DNA of 64,000 nucleotides from Aliihoeflea sp052435735 (GTDB lineage: Bacteria; Pseudomonadota; Alphaproteobacteria; Rhizobiales; Rhizobiaceae), in contig JBQVNB010000014.1 of assembly GCA_052435735.1 (NCBI GenBank), positions 1 to 64,000 of the forward strand, written 5' to 3'. Below, piece after piece: positions 43,753 to 51,950 of the stretch. The position numbers were made by a program, and so were the translations under genes. The notes under the pieces were generated by a model. The model made no database searches and was not told where the DNA came from. It saw only the letters and a list, made by a program, of their open reading frames with translations. Position 1 is the first letter of the stretch. Each line of letters starts with the position of its first letter.

Positions 43753-46281
43753 TCACGCTGCCGTGACGAACCCATCCAGCACGCGCTTCTGTCCGGCCTT
43801 GTCGAAGTCGATGGTCAGCTTGTTGCCTTCGATCGCGGCGATGTTGCCATTGCCGAATTTCTGGTGGAACACCCGGTCCCCGACCGTGAACACCGAGGGC
43901 GTCTCGGCAACGGACTTGGCGACCAGTTCACCCTCGATGGTGCGACCCTTGATGGAGCCGCGCCCCGCACCGAAGCCCGAATCCGGTTCGCCATAGCCGA
44001 TCCGCTCGACCTGATGGCCTGAGCGCGAGCCCCAGTTGCGATCGGTCGCCTCGGTCTTGTTCTTTTGCGCGCGCTGCCAGCCGGGCGTCGCGTAGGTGTT
44101 CGAGAACGATCCCTGATCGTCGAAGCGTGACGCGCCGTATGGGTTTTGCCGCCCGGCAAACCCGCCGCCATGGCTCACGCCGTACCCGCCATAATTGCTG
44201 TTGCCGCTTTCGGCGACCTCGACATGCGCTTCGGGCAGTTCGTCGAGGAACCGCGACGGTATCGTCGACTGCCACAGGCCGTGGATGCGCCGGTTCGAGG
44301 TGAACCACAGATGGAGGTTCTTCTTCGCCCGCGTCAGGCCGACATAGGCGAGGCGGCGTTCCTCTTCGAGACCCGACCGTCCGCCCTCGTCGAGCGCCCT
44401 CTGGTGCGGGAAAAGCCCTTCCTCCCAGCCGGGCAGGAACACCGTGTCGAATTCCAGCCCCTTGGCCGAATGCAGCGTCATGATGGAAACGGCGTCCATC
44501 TCTTCCTGCTGCTCGGCATCCATGACCAGCGCGACATGTTCGAGGAACGAGCGCAGCGACTCGTAGTCCTCCATGGAGCGGATCAGTTCCTTCAGATTGT
44601 CGAGTCGGCCCGGCGCCTCGGCCGAGCGGTCGTTCTTCCACATCTCGGTATAGCCGCTCTCCTCGAGAATGGTCTCGGCGAGTTCGGTGTGGGACATGGT
44701 TTCGAGTGCACTTTGCCAGCGCGTGAAATTGGCGGAAACCTCGCGCAGGCTGGCGCGCGGCTTCGGCTTCAACTCGTCGCTTTCGGCGAGCTTGGCGGCG
44801 GCTTCCAGCATCGGAATGCGCAGCCCGCGCGCGGTGTCGTGGATCAACCGGATGGTCGCTTCGCCGAGGCCGCGCTTGGGAACATTGACGATGCGCTCGA
44901 AGGCGAGGTCGTCGGCCGGCTGCGCGACGACGCGGAAATAGGCCATGGCATCGCGAATTTCGGCCCGTTCATAGAAGCGCGGGCCGCCGATGACGCGGTA
45001 GTTCAGGCCAAGCGTGACGAAACGGTCCTCGAACTCGCGCATCTGGAACGACGCGCGCACCAGGATCGCCATGTCGTTCAGATTGTTGCCCTTGCGCTGC
45101 AACGCCTCGATCTCGTCGCCGAGCGCGCGCGCTTCCTCTTCCGAATCCCAGGCGGCGTGGACCATCACGCGCGGGTCGTCCGGATCGGACTTTTCCGTGA
45201 AGAGCGTCTTGCCGAAGCGCCCTTCATTATGCGCGATCAGGTGCGACGCCGCGCCGAGGATGTGCGAGGTCGAGCGGTAGTTGCGTTCGAGCCGGATGAC
45301 GGTCGCGCCGGGGAAATCCTTGTCGAAGCGCAGGATGTTGTCGACCTCGGCCCCGCGCCAGCCATAGATCGACTGGTCGTCGTCGCCGACGCAGCAGATA
45401 TTGGGCGAAACGCGCGTTCCGTCCCGCGCCGCCGGCCTCTGCGCCAGAAGCCGCAGCCACATATATTGCGCGGTGTTGGTGTCCTGATACTCGTCGACGA
45501 GGATGTAGCGGAACTTCTCGTTGTATTCGCGCAGCACGTCCGGATAGGCGCGGAAGATGCGGATCGGGTGGCACAAAAGGTCGCCGAAGTCGCAGGCGTT
45601 GAGCGTCTGCAGGCGGTCCTGATAGGCCTTGTAGAGTTCGCGTCCCTTGCCGTTGGCAAAAGCGCGCGCGTCGCCTTCCGGGATGTCGGCCGGCCCCAGT
45701 CCCTTGTTCTTCCAGCCGTCGATCATCTGCGCGAACTGACGTGCGGGCCAGCGCTTGTCGTCGAGCCCTTCGGCCTGGATCAACTGCTTGATCAGCCGCA
45801 CAACGTCGTCGGTGTCGAGAATGGTGAAGCCGCTCTTCAGCCCGGCCAGTTCGGCATGGCGGCGCAGGATCTTGACGCCGATCGAGTGGAACGTGCCGAG
45901 CCACGGCATTCCCTCTACCGCCTCGCCGACGAGCACGCCGATACGCGTTTTCATCTCGCGCGCGGCCTTGTTGGTGAAGGTCACCGCGAGGATCTGGCTT
46001 GGATAGGCGCGGCCGGTCTGCAGGATGTGCGCGATGCGCGTCGTCAGAACACGTGTCTTCCCGGTGCCTGCGCCGGCGAGGACGAGCACCGGACCTTCCG
46101 TCGTCTCGACCGCCAGGCGCTGTTCGGGGTTGAGCCCGCTCAGATAGTCGGGCGCATTGGGGCGTCGCGCGGCCATGGCGCGCGCGGCCAGCCCGCCGCC
46201 TTGCGGCTGCGGCGCGGGTGAAGGGCGTCGGGGACGGTCGTCCTCGTCGAAGAAGGGAATATCGTCGGGAAATCCGGACAT
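43753..46281 (-). CDS. uvrD: UvrD/PcrA-type 3'-5' DNA helicase
   Basis: The 842-residue superfamily 1A helicase unwinds DNA in excision and mismatch repair. Motifs in order: GLNPEQRLAV (Q motif), GAGTGKT (Walker A), VTFTNKAAREM (Ia), VDEYQDTN (II), GDDDQSIYGWRGA (III), LERNYRS (IV), MTLHSAKGLEF (V) and VGLTRAKK (VI). A Gly/Ser-rich linker leads to a C-terminal Tudor-like patch (VGDRVFHQKFGNGNI) as in PcrA. The start at 46281 (MSGFPDD) is favoured, though the AGGA before it is unusually close. Confidence 0.94.
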   Translation of the reverse strand: MSGFPDDIPFFDEDDRPRRPSPAPQPQGGGLAARAMAARRPNAPDYLSGLNPEQRLAVETTEGPVLVLAGAGTGKTRVLTTRIAHILQTGRAYPSQILAVTFTNKAAREMKTRIGVLVGEAVEGMPWLGTFHSIGVKILRRHAELAGLKSGFTILDTDDVVRLIKQLIQAEGLDDKRWPARQFAQMIDGWKNKGLGPADIPEGDARAFANGKGRELYKAYQDRLQTLNACDFGDLLCHPIRIFRAYPDVLREYNEKFRYILVDEYQDTNTAQYMWLRLLAQRPAARDGTRVSPNICCVGDDDQSIYGWRGAEVDNILRFDKDFPGATVIRLERNYRSTSHILGAASHLIAHNEGRFGKTLFTEKSDPDDPRVMVHAAWDSEEEARALGDEIEALQRKGNNLNDMAILVRASFQMREFEDRFVTLGLNYRVIGGPRFYERAEIRDAMAYFRVVAQPADDLAFERIVNVPKRGLGEATIRLIHDTARGLRIPMLEAAAKLAESDELKPKPRASLREVSANFTRWQSALETMSHTELAETILEESGYTEMWKNDRSAEAPGRLDNLKELIRSMEDYESLRSFLEHVALVMDAEQQEEMDAVSIMTLHSAKGLEFDTVFLPGWEEGLFPHQRALDEGGRSGLEEERRLAYVGLTRAKKNLHLWFTSNRRIHGLWQSTIPSRFLDELPEAHVEVAESGNSNYGGYGVSHGGGFAGRQNPYGASRFDDQGSFSNTYATPGWQRAQKNKTEATDRNWGSRSGHQVERIGYGEPDSGFGAGRGSIKGRTIEGELVAKSVAETPSVFTVGDRVFHQKFGNGNIAAIEGNKLTIDFDKAGQKRVLDGFVTAA

Positions 46282-46338
46282 GTCCTGCAATGTAGTGATT
46301 CGGGACCGAAAGACCAGAACGCGAACGGATCGCTCCGG

Positions 46339-47331
46339 TCAGGCGCGCGGGAAGACGAGCCGCGTCACCGAGCCTTTGTCGTTCTCATAGGCGATGTCGC
46401 CACGCAGCGTCCGCGCGAAACCGGCCATGATGCGGTGACCGAGGCGGTCGCTCGTGGCCGGATCGAAGCCTTCGGGAAGTCCCGGTCCGTCGTCGGAGAC
46501 GATCAGCGCCAGCTTTTCGCCGCCCATGCCGACCAGCCGCACGTCGATGCGCCCGCTCTCGCGGCCGTCGAACGCGTGCTTCAGCGAATTGCTGACCGCC
46601 TCGATCAGCACCAGCGACAGCGTCATCACGCGCTCGACCGGCAGGACGATGTCGTCGGCGACGACATTGCAGGTCACGTGCCGTCGTCCCGAGGCGTCGA
46701 TCAGGTCCTGACAGATCGCGCCCAGCGATTGCGACAGTTTCTGCGTTTTGGTGTCCGGATCGTACAGCCGGCGATGGACGCGCGACAGCGTCTCGAGCCG
46801 CAGGCGCGCATCTTCGAGCGCGCCGGCCGCCTCGGCATTGCCGCTCAGGCGCCTTTTGTGGATGCCGAGCAGGCTGGAAACGAAGGCGAGGTTGTTGGCG
46901 ATGCGGTGCTGCAACTCCTGGAACAGCGTGCGCCGCTCCTCGGCCAGCATCGAAGCTTCCGCTTCCTGCCGTTTCGCGCGTTCCACCGCCTCGTTCATCA
47001 GGTGGATGATCGTGATGTCGACCGCCATCACGAGCACGAAGAAGGCGAGCGCCACGATCGCCTGATAGCCGAGGTCGAAGCTCATGAAGGGCGGGATGAA
47101 CCAGTACCAGGCGGCGAGCGTCGACAGGATGGCGCACACGATGCCTTCGCGCGTCCCGCCCAGGAATGCCGTCAGCATCACGGCCGGAAAGAAAGTCAGG
47201 AACGGGAAGCCGCTCGGCAGATAGGCGTCGACCGCAAAGCGCAGGACCAGCGCGGCGGCAAAGCTGGCGCATGCGAAAATCCAGCCGAAAAAAGGTCTGC
47301 CGCGCAGCCTCGAGGCATAGTCGAAAATCAT
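46339..47331 (-). CDS. Membrane sensor histidine kinase, DUF4118-HisKA_2 type
   Basis: The 330-residue protein has four predicted helices in the first 112 residues in a KdpD-like DUF4118 arrangement (AWYWFIPPFMSF loop), a short coiled coil, a HisKA_2 dimerisation domain with phospho-accepting His142 in ELQHRIANNL, the VHRRLY motif, and a catalytic domain with EAVSNSLKHAF (N box) and SDDGPGLP. HisKA_2/HWE kinases in this group often feed the PhyR general stress pathway. No receiver gene is adjacent. It is divergent from the PBP1 gene with a 163-base gap. Confidence 0.88.
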   Translation of the reverse strand: MIFDYASRLRGRPFFGWIFACASFAAALVLRFAVDAYLPSGFPFLTFFPAVMLTAFLGGTREGIVCAILSTLAAWYWFIPPFMSFDLGYQAIVALAFFVLVMAVDITIIHLMNEAVERAKRQEAEASMLAEERRTLFQELQHRIANNLAFVSSLLGIHKRRLSGNAEAAGALEDARLRLETLSRVHRRLYDPDTKTQKLSQSLGAICQDLIDASGRRHVTCNVVADDIVLPVERVMTLSLVLIEAVSNSLKHAFDGRESGRIDVRLVGMGGEKLALIVSDDGPGLPEGFDPATSDRLGHRIMAGFARTLRGDIAYENDKGSVTRLVFPRA

Positions 47332-47494
47332 GGAACGGCCGAAAAGGGATAAAGGAAAGCTTTCAACTGAAAGTTATGTTGGAACGGCGCGCGCACGTCA
47401 ATCCGATCGCTTCCGCGCGGATCGGCAAAGGCGGTGGCTTTCGCCGGTTTTCTGGCATAATCGAGGTCCGGGGACGGGCGAACCGAGAGTTGAG

Positions 47495-49630
47495 ATGGAC
47501 GACAGCGAAAGACCCGGCAATGCCGATCAGGGGCCGGGAACACAGGCGGGCCACGGCTTTCGCCGCAGCACGCGTGCCGCCTCGGCGCTCGGCGCGGCCT
47601 TGCGGACGGAACTTGGCGCATCGCTGCGCGCCGCATCGTCGCGTTGGCGCCGGTATCGGGCGCGACCGGATGTCGCGACGCCGAAACCCGCGCCCGGCGT
47701 CACGCGAACGCGCCGCAACCGCATTCTCGTTGCGCTTTCGGGCGTCGCGATCGCGGGTATCCTCGTCGTCGCCGGGGTTCTCCTGTGGGCGCTCCGGGAC
47801 GTTCCGTGGGAGGAGATCGCCGACGGATCGATCGCGCCGGTCGTGGTGCTCGAAAGCGCCGATGGCACGCCGCTGGTGCAGGAGGGCCCCTACCAGGGCG
47901 CCTATACGCGCGTCGAGGCCTTCCCCCAGCATCTCGTCGACGCCGTGCTCAGCATCGAGGATCGTCGCTTCTACGATCATTGGGGCGTCGATCTGCGCGG
48001 CATCGCGCGCGCCTTCATGCGCAATCTGGATGCGGGCGAGGTGGTGCAGGGCGGCTCGACGATCACCCAGCAGCTCATCAAAATCTCCTATCTGGAGCGC
48101 GACCGCACCTATCGCCGCAAGATCCAGGAACTCGTCATCGCCTTCTGGCTGGAACGCCGGCTCGGCAAGGACGAAATCCTCACGCGCTATTTGAACAACA
48201 TCTATCTGGGTGCCGGCGCGACCGGCGTTCCGGCTGCCGCGCGCATCTATTTCGACAAGGAGCCGGGGGAACTCGACCTCGGCGAATCCGCCATGATCGC
48301 GGGCCTGATCATCGCGCCGTCCGTCCTCAACCCGATCGCCAATGCCGATCGCGCCGAGGAGCGGGCGCGCGTGGTGCTCGACGCGATGGTCGCCAACGGC
48401 AAGATTTCGGCCGATGAAGCGGCAGCGGCGAAGGCCACCTATGCCGAGTTGAGGCCGACGCGGCCCGCAAGCCGCTCGGGAAGCTGGTTCGCCGACTGGG
48501 CGATGCGCGACGCGCGCGAGATCGCGGCCGACTATCGCGGCACGATCAGCGTCGCCACGACGCTCGAGCCGCAATTGCAGGCCGTCGCCGAGCGCGTCCT
48601 GCGCGAGGCGCTGGATGGCGCCGGCGCGGACGGGCCGGGGCAGGGCGCGCTCGTCGCGATGGGGCCGGACGGTGCGGTGCTGGCGATGGTCGGCGGGCGG
48701 AACTATCAGGAAAGCACCTTCAACCGCGCCGTCGATGCACGCCGCCAGCCCGGCTCGACGTTCAAGACGTTCGTGCTTCTCTCGGCCCTTCAGGCCGGCA
48801 TCGATCCGCGCGCGCTCGTTCCAGACGAGCCCATCACGATCGACGGCTGGACGCCGGAAAACTTCGGCGGCCGCTATTATGGACTCGTGCCGATCTATGA
48901 GGCTTTCGTGCGTTCGCTCAATGCGGCGATGGTCGTCCTGGCGCAGGAGGTCGGCATCGGGCATGTCGCCGCGGCGGCACGCGATCTTGGCATCGATGCG
49001 GAACTGACTGAAACGCCAGCCCTCGCGCTCGGCGCCTCGGAAGTCACGCTGATCGACCTTACCGGCGCCTATGCGTCGATCCTCGCCGGCGTGGCACCGG
49101 TCGAGCCGTGGGGCATCGTCTCGTTCCGCACCGACGAAACCCGCGATGGCTTCCGCGTCGGTCCGAGCCGCCGGCCGGACATCGACATCTCACCCTTTCG
49201 CGACGACTTGATCCGGCTCCTGAGCATGGTCGTCGAACAGGGAACGGGACAGGCGGCGCGGGTCGACGGATTTTCCGCGGGCAAGACCGGAACCAGCCAG
49301 AACTATCGCGATGCGTGGTTCGTCGGGTTCACCGAAAATCTCGTCGTCGGTGTCTGGGTGGGAAATGACGATGACACGCCGATGAAGGGCGTGACGGGAG
49401 GCGCATTGCCGGCGTCCATCTTCAAGTCCTTCGTGGACGGCACGTCTATCGAAGCCCTCTCTGCCCAGGCCGCCGCAGGCGGTCCTGCCGACGAAGGCCG
49501 CGCGGGGTCGGGCGAGATGGCCGCGCAGTCCTGCGATGTCCAGGCCTGTGCGCGGGCCTATCGATCGTTCCGGGCATCGGATTGCAGCTATCAGCCCTAT
49601 CGTGGCGCGCGCCGGCTCTGCGAGCGCTGA
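47495..49630 (+). CDS. Bifunctional class A penicillin-binding protein (PBP1 type)
   Basis: The 711-residue inner-membrane enzyme has a basic cytoplasmic region (about 1-75), one helix (about 77-98), a GT51 glycosyltransferase domain and a transpeptidase domain. GT motifs: SIEDRRFYDHWGVD, GGSTITQQL and RYLNNIYLG. TP motifs: STFK, SLN in RSLNAAM and KTGTSQN. It polymerises and crosslinks peptidoglycan. The last 32 residues hold four Cys (CDVQAC, DCSY, RLCER) with an AYRSFR-type pattern that recalls the BA14K-like domain of rhizobial surface proteins. A start at 47495 avoids a non-coding upstream extension. Confidence 0.92.
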   Translation: MDDSERPGNADQGPGTQAGHGFRRSTRAASALGAALRTELGASLRAASSRWRRYRARPDVATPKPAPGVTRTRRNRILVALSGVAIAGILVVAGVLLWALRDVPWEEIADGSIAPVVVLESADGTPLVQEGPYQGAYTRVEAFPQHLVDAVLSIEDRRFYDHWGVDLRGIARAFMRNLDAGEVVQGGSTITQQLIKISYLERDRTYRRKIQELVIAFWLERRLGKDEILTRYLNNIYLGAGATGVPAAARIYFDKEPGELDLGESAMIAGLIIAPSVLNPIANADRAEERARVVLDAMVANGKISADEAAAAKATYAELRPTRPASRSGSWFADWAMRDAREIAADYRGTISVATTLEPQLQAVAERVLREALDGAGADGPGQGALVAMGPDGAVLAMVGGRNYQESTFNRAVDARRQPGSTFKTFVLLSALQAGIDPRALVPDEPITIDGWTPENFGGRYYGLVPIYEAFVRSLNAAMVVLAQEVGIGHVAAAARDLGIDAELTETPALALGASEVTLIDLTGAYASILAGVAPVEPWGIVSFRTDETRDGFRVGPSRRPDIDISPFRDDLIRLLSMVVEQGTGQAARVDGFSAGKTGTSQNYRDAWFVGFTENLVVGVWVGNDDDTPMKGVTGGALPASIFKSFVDGTSIEALSAQAAAGGPADEGRAGSGEMAAQSCDVQACARAYRSFRASDCSYQPYRGARRLCER

Positions 49631-49631
49631 C

Positions 49632-50093
49632 CTAGCGCGTTGATGCGGCCCAATGCGCTGCGTAATGCGGCGACAGCACAAACCCAACGGGCAGGGCCTT
49701 TGCCGGCGGCGGCTCGCGGACCCCTTCTTTCAGGTAGGTCAGCGCCGCGGTCAGCCCGCTCATCGTGTAGGGCTTGGCAATGACGCCGACCGCGCCGGCG
49801 TAGTTCTCGGGAAGGCTGCGCGGATTGGCGGTCATGAAGACCGCAAGCGAGCGCCCGCTGTCGCGAATGTATTCGGCAATGCTTATCCCTGTCGGTCCAT
49901 CCGCCAGATTGAGGTCGACGAATGCGATGTCGGCCTCGTGCTCGTCGATCAGCGCCTTGGCCTCGGCGAAACTGGTCGCCCAACCGACGACGGAATTACC
50001 GCTATCTTCGATGAGGCCTTCGAGTTCGAGGGCGAGCAGCGCTTCGTCCTCGACGATGATGATCTTCAGCGGCTCCATTTGAAGCGGCTCCAT
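49632..50093 (-). CDS. Single-domain response regulator, LovR-like
   Basis: The 153-residue receiver has the acidic pair Glu15/Asp16 (VEDEALL), the phospho-acceptor Asp60 (AFVDLNLAD), the Thr switch in FMTANP and Lys in IAKPY; there is no output domain. It lies 9 bases after the LOV kinase gene, as lovR follows lovK in Caulobacter, and probably drains or relays phosphate from it. TAGGAGAA precedes the first ATG (50093). The first ten codons are an imperfect tandem duplication (MEPLQ-MEPLK), so a second start at 50078 is possible. Confidence 0.85.
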   Translation of the reverse strand: MEPLQMEPLKIIIVEDEALLALELEGLIEDSGNSVVGWATSFAEAKALIDEHEADIAFVDLNLADGPTGISIAEYIRDSGRSLAVFMTANPRSLPENYAGAVGVIAKPYTMSGLTAALTYLKEGVREPPPAKALPVGFVLSPHYAAHWAASTR

Positions 50094-50102
50094 GGCATTC
50101 TC

Positions 50103-51239
50103 CTATGGCGACGGCTGCTTCGGCGCGTCGTCCTGTGGCAGTTCGATGATAGCGCGTGTGCCCGGTTGCGTGTCCTCCCAGGATATGTCCGCCTTCAACT
50201 GGCGGCTGAGCGAGCGGATGAGCTTGGTGCCGAACGTAGCCGCCCCGTCGATTTCACCCATGCCCGAGCCGTTGTCCTCGATCTCGATGCGGAACCTTTC
50301 GCCCAACTTGACAATGCGCGTCGTCAGGATTGGCTGATTCATATCGTCGTAGGCGTGTTTCAACGCGTTCGTCACGAGTTCGTTGACGATGAGGGCCAGC
50401 GGAGCTGCGCGGCCGGCCGCGATGTCGACGCTGTCCACCTCGAAGCGTGTTTCCATGTCGCGGAAGCGCGATGCGGCGACCACGTCCCGCACGAGGTCCT
50501 GCAGAAATTCGCCGACGTCGAAACGAGCAACGTCGTCGGACTGGTAGAGCCGACGGTGAACCGTCGACAGGGCCTCGACCCGTGACAGCATGTCTTGCAG
50601 CGACTGGCGGATGTTTTCGTCGGGTATCGTGCGCGCCTGCATCACGATCAGCGACGACACCATCTGGAGATTGTTCTTCACGCGGTGATCGACCTCGTGA
50701 AGAAGCGCAGTCCTGGCTTCCAGCGCCGCTTCGAGCTCAGACGTACGCTCCGCGACGGCGCGCTCAAAGCGTTCTTTCTCGCGAAGATTGTGCGTTTCGC
50801 TTAGCTTGCGTTCGGTAATGTCGAGCTGGGATGCGAAATGGAATTGTAGTTCGCCCGCCTCGTTGCTGACCGGACTGAGATAGAGTGCGTTCCAGAAAGT
50901 CGAGCCGTCTTTGCGGTAATTGAGAATGTCGACGCTGATGTCCCGCCGTTGCTCGATTGCATCGCGAATTTGGTCGATGCTGCGAGCATCGGTATCAGGG
51001 CCCTGCAGAAACCGGCAGTTTCGACCGACGACCTCTCTGCGCTCATACCCCGTCAGCCGAAGGAACGCGTCGTTGGCGAAGACGATCGGATCGTCCGGCA
51101 GACGCGGATTGGTGATGATCATCGCCATGCGGGTGGCGCGAATGGCGGCTGCGAATGGATCTCCCTTGCCCTGCTCGGCATGGAGATCGTCCGTCATGTG
51201 CCATGCGTCGGGGCTCTCGCCTTTCGTTCTCCAGTCCAT
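50103..51239 (-). CDS. Blue-light LOV histidine kinase, LovK-like
   Basis: The 378-residue soluble kinase has an N-terminal LOV domain (about 28-145) with the flavin-binding signature GRNCRFLQ, whose Cys75 would form the light-driven flavin adduct, and the expected DGSTFWNAL and FASQLDITERK blocks. A coiled coil (about 146-180) leads to a HisKA_2 domain with His185 in HEVDHRVKNNL and the VHRRLY motif, then an ATPase domain with NELVTNALKHA and EDNGSGMG. The size and order match Caulobacter LovK (368 residues). The downstream receiver gene supports that reading. Light sensing is a family inference. Confidence 0.92.
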   Translation of the reverse strand: MDWRTKGESPDAWHMTDDLHAEQGKGDPFAAAIRATRMAMIITNPRLPDDPIVFANDAFLRLTGYERREVVGRNCRFLQGPDTDARSIDQIRDAIEQRRDISVDILNYRKDGSTFWNALYLSPVSNEAGELQFHFASQLDITERKLSETHNLREKERFERAVAERTSELEAALEARTALLHEVDHRVKNNLQMVSSLIVMQARTIPDENIRQSLQDMLSRVEALSTVHRRLYQSDDVARFDVGEFLQDLVRDVVAASRFRDMETRFEVDSVDIAAGRAAPLALIVNELVTNALKHAYDDMNQPILTTRIVKLGERFRIEIEDNGSGMGEIDGAATFGTKLIRSLSRQLKADISWEDTQPGTRAIIELPQDDAPKQPSP

Positions 51240-51338
51240 GTCCCGCCAACCTTGGATATCTGTGTCGAAGTTGGCGGTTAACGGGAATGGTGGCGCTTTG
51301 TTGCATCATCGCAACAATCAAATGAAAATATGAACCGT

Positions 51339-51821
51339 TCAAGTCTTCCGCTTGATTCCCACGGAACGGCCGGCGCGCTCGGGCTTCGGCAGGCTCTGAT
51401 GTGCGGCGTGCATCGCCTTCATGTTGGCGAGGATGTCGTCGGGGAAGTGCGCGACCTTCGGGCCGTCCATGTCGACATGCAGCGTCAGCACCTCGCAGGT
51501 CGCGGCAAGCCAGCCGTCGACATGGCGCAATTCCTGATAGGCGTGAAAGCGCTTCTCGTCGAAATCGAGAAGCTGGAACGAGCAGTTCACTTTGTTGCCC
51601 AGATGGAGTTCGCGAACGTAGCAGACGTGGATTTCGGCCGTGTAGGTGGTCAGCCGTCGTTCCTTTGCGTAGTCCGGTCCCATGCCGAGCATCGCGAAGG
51701 CTTCGTCGGAACAGCGGTCGAACAGGACGTTGTAATACGCCATGTTCAGGTGGCCGTTATAGTCGATCCACTCCTTCTCGACCTCCATCACGCGGGAAAT
51801 TACGGGCGCTGCTGTCGACAT
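51339..51821 (-). CDS. Hotdog-fold acyl-CoA thioesterase, 4HBT type
   Basis: The 160-residue protein contains the 4-hydroxybenzoyl-CoA thioesterase landmark WIDYNGHLNMAYYNVLFD, with the conserved Asp/Asn/His region, followed by VCYVRELHLGNKVNC. It would hydrolyse short or branched acyl-CoA. The start at 51821 follows AGAGGAGGAA. The frame stays open through the neighbouring gene on the other strand, which is not coding. It is divergent from the flavoprotein gene at 51951, with a 129-base gap for both promoters. Confidence 0.85.
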   Translation of the reverse strand: MSTAAPVISRVMEVEKEWIDYNGHLNMAYYNVLFDRCSDEAFAMLGMGPDYAKERRLTTYTAEIHVCYVRELHLGNKVNCSFQLLDFDEKRFHAYQELRHVDGWLAATCEVLTLHVDMDGPKVAHFPDDILANMKAMHAAHQSLPKPERAGRSVGIKRKT

Positions 51822-51950
51822 TCTGGGGGTTCCTCCTCTTGCCGTTCGGGCTGCATGAAACCGAAACCGATTTGCACGTCCGGCGGATAGCGATACAGAA
51901 CAGGGAACCGGTGGTCCACAGATGCGGCGCCGGCGACTGGAGGAGCGGAC

